Source of the DNA: Streptomyces collinus Tu 365
GTDB lineage: Bacteria > Actinomycetota > Actinomycetes > Streptomycetales > Streptomycetaceae
Direction of reading: 5' to 3'
Assembly: GCF_000444875.1 (NCBI RefSeq)
Contig: NC_021985.1
Location: 5,228,170 to 5,292,169 of the forward strand
Length of the DNA stretch: 64,000 nt
Both the position numbers and the translations under genes were made by a program. The notes beneath the pieces were generated by a model. The model was not told where the DNA came from. It did not search any database and was given only the letters and a program-made list of their open reading frames with translations. This document shows positions 1-7,693 of the stretch, piece after piece (position 1 is the first letter of the stretch; each line of letters starts with the position of its first letter).

Positions 1-35
1 TGACGGTCGTCGAGCTGGCCTCGACGCACGCCTGA
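1..35 (+). CDS. C-terminal tail of an upstream gene (partial)
   Basis: Reading frame 3 gives eleven codons, TVVELASTHA then TGA at 33-35, all with G or C in the third position, as expected for the end of a Streptomyces gene. The rest lies outside the window, so no function can be given. The following 185 bases up to the next start hold no convincing gene; they contain a CACGTG palindrome at about 125-130 and probably the promoter of the next gene. Confidence 0.3.
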   Translation, partial: TVVELASTHA

Positions 36-220
36 GACCCGTGCGAAGCCTGGGGAACCCGGGGCGAACAACGCCTCGGTAAGTTCTTTCACATACCGCC
101 GGATTGCTCTTCCCCCGCGTGAAACACGTGTGATTAGGTGAGCCGCGCCACTATGGGGAGTGGCCATTTTTGTGCTGTGCCAGGGGTAGGGCCTTGGCGT
201 GGCCTGGGGAGGGCACCACC

Positions 221-1780
221 ATGCGATCTGTTCGCATGCGCATTCTCTTGGCAGTGCTGGTCCTGGCCGTCGTGGGAATCGGCGCCTGGCAGCTTCTGCC
301 GTCGCAGGATGACAACAACAAGACCATCACCGTCGGCACGACCGACGCGGTCACGTCACTGGACCCGGCCGGCGCCTACGACGCCGGATCCTGGGCCCTG
401 TTCAGCAATGTCTTCCAGACGCTGCTGACCTTCGAGCCGGGTGGCGTCGAGCCGGTCCCGGACGCGGCGAAGAGCTGTGTCTTCGAGGGCGGCGGGCTCA
501 AGTCGTACCAGTGCCGGCTGCGGGACGACATCACCTTCCCGAGCGGACGCAAGATGACCGCCGAGGACGTGAAGTACTCCTTCGAGCGGGTGAAGAGGAT
601 CAACTCGGACGTCGGTCCCGCGTCCCTGTTCTCCACCCTCGCTTCGGTCACCGCCGACGACGCGACCACCGTGACCTTCCACCTGCGCACGCCGGACGCC
701 ACGTTCCCGCTGAAGGTGGCCACCGGAGCCGGTTCCATCGTCGACAAGGAGGCGTACCCGGCCCGTTCGCTGCGCACCGGCGACGGCGTGGACGGCACCG
801 GCCCGTACACGCTGACCGCCTACACGGTGAACCGGAAGGCCGACCTCGCGCCGTACAGGAACTACAAGGGCTACCTGAGCGGGACCGGCCGGCCGATCGA
901 GCTGCGCTACTACGGCGACTCCCGGAAGCTCAGCAGCGCCTGGGCGGCCAAGCAGGTCGACGTCGCCACCCGGACGCTGCCCCCGGGCGTGCTCTCCGAG
1001 CTGAACCCGAGCGATCCCAAGCAGCGCGTCACGGTCTCGGACAGCTCCGAGACCCGCAACCTCTACCTCAACACCCGCGCGAACTCGCCGCTGAACGACG
1101 TGCGCGTGCGCCGGGCGATGGCCTGGCTCGTCAACCGTGAGCAGCTGGCCGTGAAGGTGTACAAGGGCACGGTCGACCCGCTGTACTCGCTGATCCCGAC
1201 CGGCATCACCGGCCACACCACGTCCTTCTTCGACACGTACCCGACGCAGAGCGCCAAGAAGGCGCGGGAGCTGCTGCTCCAGGCCGGCGTGAGCGTGCCG
1301 GTGCGCTTCACCCTCGGCTACGGCCGCAACCGCGGCGCCGGCGCGGAGGAGGCCGCGGAGCTGAAGCAGCAGCTGGAGGCGAGCGGACTGTTCAAGGTGG
1401 ACGTCCGGGGCTACGAGTGGACCGACTTCCAGAAACGCTGGGCCGCCGGGAAGATGGACGCGTGGGCCGTGGGCTGGGTGGCCGACTACCCCGACGCGGA
1501 CACCTTCGGCTCCCCGCTGGTCGGGACCGGTTCCACGATGAGCACCGGCTACAGCAGCAAGGCCGTCGACCACCTCATCCGGGACAGCCAGCAGTACCCC
1601 GACCGCGCGCGGGCCGCGAGCGACTTCCGCGGCATCCAGGCGGACGTGGCCACCGACGTGCCGCTGATCCCGCTGTGGCAGCGCAAGGAGTACGTGGTCA
1701 GCACCGAGGACGTCGGCGGCGGCCAGTACCTCTCGGACGGCACGGGCGTGTTCCGTCTGTGGCGCTTGAACTGGATCTGA
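221..1780 (+). CDS. ABC transporter substrate-binding protein, family 5 (peptide type), membrane-anchored
   Basis: A 519-aa extracytoplasmic solute-binding protein of the oligopeptide/dipeptide type (SBP_bac_5). Family features are visible along its length: a start such as TVGTTDAVTSLDPAGAYD, the segment SGRKMTAEDVKYSFERVK, the segment NDVRVRRAMAWLVNREQLA, and an acidic WVADYPDADTF motif near the C-terminus. The ATG at 221 is chosen because a GGGGAGGG ribosome site lies just before it and the hydrophobic segment follows at once; an ATG-like upstream start at 170 would only add arginine-rich residues. The N-terminal hydrophobic stretch (about residues 7-22) has no cysteine, so this is not a lipoprotein but a signal-anchored or secreted form. 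No permease or ATPase genes lie nearby, so it is an orphan binding protein whose transporter partner and ligand are unknown. Confidence 0.85.
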   Translation: MRSVRMRILLAVLVLAVVGIGAWQLLPSQDDNNKTITVGTTDAVTSLDPAGAYDAGSWALFSNVFQTLLTFEPGGVEPVPDAAKSCVFEGGGLKSYQCRLRDDITFPSGRKMTAEDVKYSFERVKRINSDVGPASLFSTLASVTADDATTVTFHLRTPDATFPLKVATGAGSIVDKEAYPARSLRTGDGVDGTGPYTLTAYTVNRKADLAPYRNYKGYLSGTGRPIELRYYGDSRKLSSAWAAKQVDVATRTLPPGVLSELNPSDPKQRVTVSDSSETRNLYLNTRANSPLNDVRVRRAMAWLVNREQLAVKVYKGTVDPLYSLIPTGITGHTTSFFDTYPTQSAKKARELLLQAGVSVPVRFTLGYGRNRGAGAEEAAELKQQLEASGLFKVDVRGYEWTDFQKRWAAGKMDAWAVGWVADYPDADTFGSPLVGTGSTMSTGYSSKAVDHLIRDSQQYPDRARAASDFRGIQADVATDVPLIPLWQRKEYVVSTEDVGGGQYLSDGTGVFRLWRLNWI

Positions 1781-1798
1781 CGTCCCGCGGGTGGGGGC

Positions 1799-2554
1799 TC
1801 AGCCCTCGCCCGCGCCCCCGCGCCCGGCCCTGGCCGCCGGGTCCGGCAGCGCCCTCGTCATGCCCGGCAGGAAGTCCGTGAACAGCTCGTGGACTTCGAG
1901 CACCAGGGGGCGCAGCACCCGGAACCGGGCCAGGGCCACGCCGCGCGCGGTCAGCCGGGCCCCGCGGCGCGCCAGCCGGTAGCTGCGCTCGCGGCCCTCG
2001 GTCCGGTCGAAGATCCAGTACAGCACGAGGCCCATCTGGGACAGCCACATCAGTTCCGGCAGCACGTCCCGCAGTTCGGGTGCCACCTTGGACTTCGACC
2101 CGGCCAGCAGCTCCCGGTGGACGCTGAGGGCCTGCTCCCGCGCGTGCTCGCTCTCCGGGGAGAACGGGCTGAGCGGGCTGTCGGGGTCGGCGGCGTTCTT
2201 GAAGAACTGGACCGCGAACTCGTGGTACGGCTCGGCGATCTCCAGCCACGCGGTCAGCACGCCCGCGAGCCGCGCCTCCAGATCGGTCTCCCGGTCCAGG
2301 ATCTCCCGGACCGCCACCTGGTGTTCGGCGGCGATCCGGTCGTAGAAGCCCTGGATCAGGTGTTCCTTGCCCTCGAAGTAGTAGTAGGCGTTGCCGACGG
2401 AGACGCCGGCCTCCTTGGCGATGGCCCGCATGGTCGTCTTGTCGTAGCCGCGCTCCTGGAAGAGCCGCATCGCGGTCTCCAGGATCAGCGCGCGGGTCTG
2501 CTCGGACTTGGTCTGGGGGCCGGCCGCTTCGGGGCCTTCGTTCTTCGCGGGCAC
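1799..2554 (-). CDS. TetR-family transcriptional regulator
   Basis: A 251-aa protein with a TetR_N helix-turn-helix at about residues 18-65: TRALILETAMRLFQERG, then TTMRAIAKEAGVSVGNAYYYF. The rest is a helical ligand-binding domain with no recognisable class. It is the last gene of a three-gene minus-strand operon: it starts only 9 nt after the DUF393 stop. Two palindromes with TTGAAC/GTTCAA arms lie in the promoter of the first gene (3476-3489, 3521-3534) and are the natural candidates for its operators, which would make the operon autoregulated. That link is inference from position and symmetry. It converges with the solute-binding protein, 18 bp apart. Confidence 0.85.
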   Translation of the reverse strand: MPAKNEGPEAAGPQTKSEQTRALILETAMRLFQERGYDKTTMRAIAKEAGVSVGNAYYYFEGKEHLIQGFYDRIAAEHQVAVREILDRETDLEARLAGVLTAWLEIAEPYHEFAVQFFKNAADPDSPLSPFSPESEHAREQALSVHRELLAGSKSKVAPELRDVLPELMWLSQMGLVLYWIFDRTEGRERSYRLARRGARLTARGVALARFRVLRPLVLEVHELFTDFLPGMTRALPDPAARAGRGGAGEG

Positions 2555-2563
2555 GGCACGAGC

Positions 2564-3058
2564 CTAACCAGTGGGGCAGGAACCGCCGTCACAGGTCGGC
2601 GGCTGGTGGGTCCAGCCGGTGTGCCGGTCGAACGACCAGCCGTCGGTCCGGCGGTAGGACCGCCCGCCCCACTGCGCGCCCCGCCACTTCGCCGCCGCCA
2701 GCACCGCCCCGCGGGCCAGCCGTGCCCCGGCCGGGGTGCTCAGCCGGTGGGCGAGCGGGCGGTGTTCGCGCAGCGCCCACAGGACGACGATCCAGGCGCG
2801 GGAGCCCTGGTAGACCTGCCCGGCGTCGCCGATCACGGTGACCTCGTCGAGGGTGGCCGCCGGGTCGAGCCCCGGGAAGCGCCGGCGGGCCTCGGCCGAC
2901 CCGGCCGGCACCAGGTCCAGGGGCACGAGCTGCGACTGCCGTACCAGCCAGTCGCGCAGGTGGGCGCAGAGGCCGCACTCGGCGTCGTACAGGACGGTGA
3001 GCCCGAGGACCGGGGCGCCCGCGGCGCCCCGGTCCCGCGCTTCGGTCACGGCGCTCAC
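2564..3058 (-). CDS. DUF393 (DCC family) thiol-disulfide oxidoreductase-like protein
   Basis: A 164-aa protein. Its start VLYDAECGLCAHLRDWLVRQ carries the DxxCxxC pattern that defines the DCC/DUF393 family, whose members are predicted thioredoxin-fold proteins with a redox-active CxxC (here Cys-Gly-Leu-Cys). The GTG at 3058 overlaps the TGA of the upstream membrane-protein gene by 4 nt (GTGA), which supports this start and translational coupling. The central part (DEVTVIGDAGQVYQGSRAW) is typical of the family. The C-terminus contains an extra Cys pair near the end (CDGGSCPTG). Substrate unknown; being coupled to a small membrane protein and a TetR regulator suggests a regulated redox or stress function. 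Confidence 0.8.
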   Translation of the reverse strand: MSAVTEARDRGAAGAPVLGLTVLYDAECGLCAHLRDWLVRQSQLVPLDLVPAGSAEARRRFPGLDPAATLDEVTVIGDAGQVYQGSRAWIVVLWALREHRPLAHRLSTPAGARLARGAVLAAAKWRGAQWGGRSYRRTDGWSFDRHTGWTHQPPTCDGGSCPTG

Positions 3059-3462
3059 GCGCCGGCCGTCGGCGGGAGCCAGCCCTGCGGGCCGACCGGG
3101 GGCCGCTGCTCGCGCTCCAGGACCCCGCGGCGCCGGATCTTGTTCAGCACGTACACGTTGCCCAGGTGCATCGCGCCGAGCACCAGCAGCACCACCCCGA
3201 GCTTGGCCGACAGGGCCTCGAAGATGCCGCGGGTGTCGTCGATGTCCCCGCTGCCGTGCAGGTAGAGCGCCACGAAGCCGAGATTGACGAGATAGAAGCC
3301 GACCACCAGCAGGTGGTTGACGGCGTCGGCGAGCTTCTCGTCGCCGCGCAGCACGTCGGCCAGGAAGATCCGGCCGTTGCGGCTGAGCGTGCGGGCCACC
3401 CAGACGGTCAGCCCGATGCTGACGGCCAGGTAGATCACGTAGGCGATGACGGTGCGGTCCAT
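3055..3462 (-). CDS. Small integral membrane protein, first gene of a TetR-controlled operon
   Basis: A 135-aa protein with three likely membrane helices: TVIAYVIYLAVSIGLTVWVA near the N-terminus, LLVVGFYLVNLGFVALYL in the middle, and KLGVVLLVLGAMHLGNVYVL. The ATG at 3462 (MDRTVIAYV) is preferred: an AAGGGG-type ribosome site precedes it, whereas an upstream ATG at 3534 would place the operator palindromes inside the coding region. The last bases overlap the DUF393 gene by 4 nt. I recognise no named family. A small multi-pass protein with a DCC protein could form a membrane redox pair, but this is speculation. Confidence 0.75.
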   Translation of the reverse strand: MDRTVIAYVIYLAVSIGLTVWVARTLSRNGRIFLADVLRGDEKLADAVNHLLVVGFYLVNLGFVALYLHGSGDIDDTRGIFEALSAKLGVVLLVLGAMHLGNVYVLNKIRRRGVLEREQRPPVGPQGWLPPTAGA

Positions 3463-3475
3463 GCCCCACCCCTTC

Positions 3476-3489
3476 TTGAACGCGTTCAA
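3476..3489. promoter_or_regulatory. Operator palindrome 1, TTGAACGCGTTCAA
   Basis: A perfect 14-bp palindrome lying 14-27 bp upstream of the ATG at 3462, next to the ribosome binding site. It shares both arms with a second palindrome 45 bp away (centre to centre). Likely bound by the TetR protein encoded last in the operon, blocking transcription or initiation. Confidence 0.65.
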
Positions 3490-3520
3490 AACGCTGACAG
3501 GCATGACTGTAGACCTGCTT

Positions 3521-3534
3521 TTGAACATGTTCAA
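3521..3534. promoter_or_regulatory. Operator palindrome 2, TTGAACATGTTCAA
   Basis: A perfect 14-bp palindrome with the same six-base arms as the site at 3476-3489 and a different centre (AT instead of GC). It lies between the VOC-protein stop (3568) and the membrane-protein start (3462), so it fits a promoter operator for the downstream operon. Confidence 0.65.
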
Positions 3535-3567
3535 CTCAAGGGCGCGAAGGTCCGCGTGACCCGCGTC

Positions 3568-3978
3568 TCAGCCCCGGCGGCCCAGCGCCGGACGCTTGCT
3601 GTAGTCCGTGAACCCCAGGACGTTGCCCCAGGGATCGGCGATCTCCACCGTCCAGCCGGTGGCCACGGAGAACACCTCGTCCAGCGGCGCGATCCCGGCG
3701 GCGGCCAGCTCCCGTGCGGCCGCCCGCGCGTCCGGCACCTCCAGCCACAGGCGCGCGGCGGGCCACGGCGGCGGCCGGTGCCCCAGCCCCTCCTCGACGC
3801 GCAGCAGGATGCCGGGCGTCTCGCCGCCCACCTTCAGCTGGGCGATCCCGCCCTCGTCGAACCGGAACCCGACGGTGAACCCGGCCCGCTCGTAGAACCC
3901 GACGGCCTCCGCGAGGTCCCCCACGGGCAGCAGGGCGTTGTCGAACCCGAGCAGCTCGTACGACTCTTCGTCTGACAT
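3568..3978 (-). CDS. VOC-family (glyoxalase/bleomycin-resistance fold) protein
   Basis: A 136-aa single-domain vicinal-oxygen-chelate protein. The two beta-alpha-beta-beta-beta modules are visible: the first begins LLPVGDLAEAVGFYERAGF and the second LWLEVPDARAAARELAAAG, ending with DPWGNVLGFTDYSK, the classic DPxGN tail with a metal-ligand-like position. Substrate cannot be read from the sequence. It stands between the sdhB terminator and the TetR operon on the minus strand, and probably has its own promoter in 3979-4013. Confidence 0.8.
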   Translation of the reverse strand: MSDEESYELLGFDNALLPVGDLAEAVGFYERAGFTVGFRFDEGGIAQLKVGGETPGILLRVEEGLGHRPPPWPAARLWLEVPDARAAARELAAAGIAPLDEVFSVATGWTVEIADPWGNVLGFTDYSKRPALGRRG

Positions 3979-4013
3979 GTCGTCACATTAAGGGGGAAAC
4001 TCACCCCTATGCG

Positions 4014-4048
4014 AGGAACCCCACCGGAACGTGTCCGGTGGGGCTCCT
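4014..4048 (-). terminator. Terminator of the sdhCDAB operon
   Basis: Ten-bp perfect stem CCCCACCGGA (4019-4028) with TCCGGTGGGG (4034-4043), loop of 5 nt, extended by further pairs to 4014/4048 around one mismatch. It lies 33 bp beyond the sdhB stop. Confidence 0.75.
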
Positions 4049-4080
4049 GAAGGCGCTCCGCAGAGCTGTGCCGCGAGGGA

Positions 4081-4860
4081 TCAGTAGCGACGCGTGATCA
4101 GCGCGCGCTTGACTTCCTGGATCGCCTTGGTGACCTCGATACCGCGCGGGCAGGCGTCCGTGCAGTTGAAGGTCGTGCGGCAGCGCCACACGCCGTCGCG
4201 GTCGTTGAGGATCTCCAGGCGCTGCTCGCCCGCCTCGTCACGGCTGTCGAAGATGAAGCGGTGGGCGTTCACGATCGCGGCCGGACCGAAGTACTGGCCG
4301 TCGTTCCAGAACACCGGGCAGGACGACGTGCACGCGGCGCACAGGATGCACTTGGTGGTGTCGTCGAAGCGCTCGCGGTCCTCGGCGGACTGCAGCCGCT
4401 CGCGGGTCGGCTCGTTCGTCTCCTTGGTGACCAGGAACGGCATGACGTCCCGGTACGCCTGGAAGAACGGCTCCATGTCCACGACCAGGTCCTTCAGGAC
4501 CGTCAGGCCCTTGATGGGCTCGACCGTGATCGGCTTCTCGGGGTTGATGTCCTTGATCAGCGTCTTGCAGGCAAGACGGTTCTTGCCGTTGATCCGCATC
4601 GCGTCCGAGCCGCAGATGCCGTGCGCGCACGACCGGCGGAAGGTGAGGGTGCCGTCGACGTCCCACTTGATCTTGTGGAGGCCGTCGAGGACGCGCTCCT
4701 TCGGGTCGATCTCCAGCTGGAAGTCTTCCCAGGTCGCCTCGGCGGAGACCTCGGGGTTGAACCGGCGGACCCGGAAGGTGACGGTGATGTAGGGGGAGTC
4801 GGCGAAGCCGGGCTCGGGCTGGCCGGCCGCGTCCGCCTTGTCCAGAACAGGGGTAGCCAT
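4081..4860 (-). CDS. sdhB: Succinate dehydrogenase iron-sulfur subunit
   Basis: A 259-aa subunit that passes electrons from the flavoprotein to the membrane quinone site through three clusters. The 2Fe-2S ligands are seen in SCAHGICGSDAMRI with a later Cys (NRLAC); the 4Fe-4S ligands in CILCAACTSSCPVFW; the 3Fe-4S ligands in FNCTDACPRGIEVTKAI. These sit at about residues 75-100, 170-185 and 230-250. The ATG at 4860 overlaps the sdhA TGA by one base (TGATG), so both are co-translated. Last gene of sdhCDAB; a strong hairpin follows. Confidence 0.97.
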   Translation of the reverse strand: MATPVLDKADAAGQPEPGFADSPYITVTFRVRRFNPEVSAEATWEDFQLEIDPKERVLDGLHKIKWDVDGTLTFRRSCAHGICGSDAMRINGKNRLACKTLIKDINPEKPITVEPIKGLTVLKDLVVDMEPFFQAYRDVMPFLVTKETNEPTRERLQSAEDRERFDDTTKCILCAACTSSCPVFWNDGQYFGPAAIVNAHRFIFDSRDEAGEQRLEILNDRDGVWRCRTTFNCTDACPRGIEVTKAIQEVKRALITRRY

Positions 4861-6614
4861 CAGTACTTACGCTCCATCGGCTGGTAGCGGGTCTGGACGA
4901 CCGGCTTGTAGTCGAGACGGACGGATTCCGAGCCGTCGGCGCCGACCTCGCGGTACGCCATGGTGTGGCGCATGAAGTTGACGTCGTCGCGGTTCGGGTA
5001 GTCCTCGCGGTAGTGACCGCCGCGGGACTCCTTGCGGGCCAGGGCCGACACCGCCATGACCTCGGCCAGCTCGAGCAGGTTGCCCAGCTCGATCGCCTCC
5101 AGGAGGTCCGTGTTGAACCGCTTGCCCTTGTCCTGGATCGCCACGTTCCGGTAGCGCTCGCGCAGCTCGGCGATCTTCTCGACGGCCGTCTTGATCGTCT
5201 GCTCGGTGCGGAACACCATGACGTTGGCGTCCATGGTCTCCTGCAGCTCGCGGCGGATCGTGGCGACCCGCTCGTTGCCGGTGGAGTTGCGCAGCCGCTC
5301 GATCTGCTCGACGACGAGCGACTCCGGGTTCTCCGGCAGCTCGACGAAGTCGGCCTTCTGGGAGTACTCGGCGGCGGCGATGCCCGCACGGCGGCCGAAG
5401 ACGTTGATGTCCAGCAGCGAGTTGGTGCCGAGGCGGTTGGCGCCGTGCACGGAGACACAGGCGACCTCGCCGGCCGCGTACAGACCCGGGACGACGGTGG
5501 TGTTGTCCGCCAGGACCTCACCCTCGACGTTGGTCGGGATGCCGCCCATCGCGTAGTGCGCGGTCGGCTGGATCGGGATCGGGTCCGTGTAGGGCTCGAT
5601 GCCGAGGTAGGTGCGCGCGAACTCCGTGATGTCCGGGAGCTTGGCGTCGAGCTGCTCCGGCGGGAGATGCGTGAGGTCCAGGTAGACGTGGTCGCCCTCG
5701 GGCCCGCAGCCGCGGCCCTCGCGGATCTCCGTGTAGATGGAGCGGGAGACGACGTCACGGGACGCGAGGTCCTTCATGACCGGCGCGTACTTCTCCATGA
5801 AGCGCTCGCCGTCCTTGTTGCGGAGGATGCCGCCCTCACCACGGGCGCCCTCCGTCAGCAGGATGCCCATGCGCCAGATGCCGGTCGGGTGGAACTGGAA
5901 GAACTCCATGTCCTCCAGCGGCAGCCCGCGGCGGTAGACGGCGGCCTGGCCGTCACCGGTCAGCGTGTGCGCGTTCGACGTCACCTTGAAGAACTTGCCG
6001 GTGCCGCCGGAGGCGTAGATCACGGCCTTCGCCTGGAAGATGTGGATCTCGCCGGTGGCCAGCTCGTACGCCACCACGCCGGCCGACTTCTTGACGCCGT
6101 CGACCTCGGTGATCAGCTGGTCCAGGACGTAGAACTCGTTGAAGAACTCCACGCCCTCCTTGACGCAGTTCTGGTACAGCGTCTGGAGGATCATGTGGCC
6201 GGTGCGGTCCGCGGCGTAGCAGGACCGGCGGACCGGCGCCTCGCCGTGGTTGCGGGAGTGACCGCCGAAGCGGCGCTGGTCGATCGTCCCGTCGGGCGTC
6301 CGGTTGAACGGCAGGCCCATCTTCTCCAGGTCGAGGACGGCGTCGATGGCCTCCTTCGCCAGGATCTCGGCGGCGTCCTGGTCGACCAGGTAGTCACCGC
6401 CCTTGACCGTGTCGAAGGTGTGCCACTCCCAGTTGTCCTCCTCCACGTTCGCCAGCGCGGCGGCCATGCCGCCCTGCGCGGCGCCCGTGTGGGAGCGGGT
6501 GGGGTAGAGCTTGGTCAGCACGGCGGTGCGGCTGCGCTTCGTCGACTCGATGGCGGCGCGCATACCGGCGCCACCGGCGCCGACGATGACGGTGTCGTAC
6601 TTGTGGATCTTCAT
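4860..6614 (-). CDS. sdhA: Succinate dehydrogenase flavoprotein subunit
   Basis: A 584-aa FAD subunit that oxidises succinate to fumarate in the TCA cycle and respiratory chain. The FAD-binding start is VIVGAGGAGMRAAIES (residues 9-24). The segment RSHTGAAQGGMAAAL contains the histidine that carries covalent FAD in this family. HSRNHGEAPVRRSCYAADRTGH and the C-terminal substrate-site region (HGANRLGTNSLLD; RGGHYREDYP) are all present. Length is normal for the family. It lies 19 bp downstream of sdhD and overlaps sdhB, completing a four-gene operon. Confidence 0.97.
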   Translation of the reverse strand: MKIHKYDTVIVGAGGAGMRAAIESTKRSRTAVLTKLYPTRSHTGAAQGGMAAALANVEEDNWEWHTFDTVKGGDYLVDQDAAEILAKEAIDAVLDLEKMGLPFNRTPDGTIDQRRFGGHSRNHGEAPVRRSCYAADRTGHMILQTLYQNCVKEGVEFFNEFYVLDQLITEVDGVKKSAGVVAYELATGEIHIFQAKAVIYASGGTGKFFKVTSNAHTLTGDGQAAVYRRGLPLEDMEFFQFHPTGIWRMGILLTEGARGEGGILRNKDGERFMEKYAPVMKDLASRDVVSRSIYTEIREGRGCGPEGDHVYLDLTHLPPEQLDAKLPDITEFARTYLGIEPYTDPIPIQPTAHYAMGGIPTNVEGEVLADNTTVVPGLYAAGEVACVSVHGANRLGTNSLLDINVFGRRAGIAAAEYSQKADFVELPENPESLVVEQIERLRNSTGNERVATIRRELQETMDANVMVFRTEQTIKTAVEKIAELRERYRNVAIQDKGKRFNTDLLEAIELGNLLELAEVMAVSALARKESRGGHYREDYPNRDDVNFMRHTMAYREVGADGSESVRLDYKPVVQTRYQPMERKY

Positions 6615-6633
6615 GATTCTCGCAGCCCCGTGC

Positions 6634-7116
6634 CTAGCGGATGTTCGGGTCGAAGGTGAAGATCACCAGCGTGCCCAGCAGGATGGTCCACACCGTGGCG
6701 GTGTACAGCAGGGCCTTCAGCCACATGCGGGAGGCAGGCCGCTCGGCGTAGTCGTTGATGACCGTGCGCAGGCCGTTGGCGCCGTGCAGCATCGCCAGCC
6801 ACAGCATCAGCAGGTCCCAGACCTGCCACCAGGGCGAGGCCCAGCGGCCGGCCACGAAGGCGAAGCCGATCTTGGAGACACCGCCGTCGAGCACCAGCTG
6901 GATCAGCAGGTGGCCGATGACGAGGACGACCAGCACGACGCCGGACAGGCGCATGAACAGCCAGGCGGCCAGCTCGAAGTTGCCCCGCGTGGACTTGGGG
7001 GACTTCTTGGTCCGCTTGCGCGGCGCCTCGATCAGCGGGGCCGGGTTGTCCACCGAGTGGACGGGCGCGCCCTCGACGGGGCCGACGCCGGACGCGGGGG
7101 TTTCAGTCGTGGACAT
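6634..7116 (-). CDS. sdhD: Succinate dehydrogenase membrane anchor subunit
   Basis: A 160-aa hydrophobic anchor starting MSTTETPASG at the ATG 7116, five bases after the sdhC stop. An extended, charged N-terminal tail of about 45 residues precedes three membrane helices, the first being LAAWLFMRLSGVVLVVLVIG. The motif HGANGLRTVINDYAER is the signature of actinobacterial SdhD; its histidine is a probable haem b ligand. Together with SdhC it forms the quinone site and anchors SdhA/SdhB to the membrane. Confidence 0.93.
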   Translation of the reverse strand: MSTTETPASGVGPVEGAPVHSVDNPAPLIEAPRKRTKKSPKSTRGNFELAAWLFMRLSGVVLVVLVIGHLLIQLVLDGGVSKIGFAFVAGRWASPWWQVWDLLMLWLAMLHGANGLRTVINDYAERPASRMWLKALLYTATVWTILLGTLVIFTFDPNIR

Positions 7117-7121
7117 CGGCG

Positions 7122-7502
7122 TCAGCTCCCAAAGAGGACACGGGCGGCGTGGCCGAGGACCGGGTAGATCGCGCCGGCCATCAGGACGACCCAGATGCCC
7201 ATCACGGTCCAGAACATCTGCTTCTGGTAGCGCGGGCCCTTCGACCAGAAGTCGACGGCGATGACGCGCAGACCGTTGAGCGCGTGGAAGAGGATGGCGG
7301 CGACGAGGCCGTACTCCAGCAGCGCGACGATCGGCGTCTTGTACGTGGCTACGACCTTGTCGTAGTCCTCGGGGGAGACACGCACGAGAGCGGTGTCCAG
7401 CACGTGAACGAACAGGAAGAAGAAGATGAGGACGCCGGTGACTCGGTGAGCCACCCAGGACCACATTCCTTCCCGGCCGCGGTACAGCGTTCCAGCCGGC
7501 AC
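7122..7502 (-). CDS. sdhC: Succinate dehydrogenase cytochrome b556 subunit
   Basis: A 126-aa three-helix membrane protein, first gene of the operon. It begins MPAGTLYRGREGMWSWVAHRVTG, the family's quinone-site region with conserved Ser/Arg. FLFVHVLDTALV carries a probable haem-ligand histidine, and ILFHALNGLRVIAVDFW is the second conserved histidine segment. The promoter must lie in the 191-bp gap 7503-7693 shared with the end of the OHCU-like gene. That gap contains a TGATCA with flanking G/T-rich bases (about 7636-7642), but I could not define -10/-35 boxes. Confidence 0.93.
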   Translation of the reverse strand: MPAGTLYRGREGMWSWVAHRVTGVLIFFFLFVHVLDTALVRVSPEDYDKVVATYKTPIVALLEYGLVAAILFHALNGLRVIAVDFWSKGPRYQKQMFWTVMGIWVVLMAGAIYPVLGHAARVLFGS

Positions 7503-7693
7503 GGAAGAACCCTCCGGGAGCGGGGACTAGGGCCGCGCCGGCTTCACTGTCGGTCGGGCCCGGCCGGGTACGGTCCACCGGCCCCCAGCATCGTATCCGT
7601 GCGCCGCCGTGCGGCTTACGGGGGGCCTACTTGTGTGATCAAAGTGGCACGCGGTTGGGCTAGCGATGTCGCCTGCTGGGGTGGCGTGTACCG

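Noticed and set aside
4965..6659. 564-codon frame antisense to sdhA
   Set aside because: Leu/Val/Asp/Arg-rich shadow of a highly expressed conserved gene; no independent signals.
7620..7660. Possible Rex or CRP-type site TTGTGTGATCAAAGTGG upstream of sdhC
   Set aside because: The halves are not inverted copies (TTGTG would need CACAA), so it does not meet either consensus.
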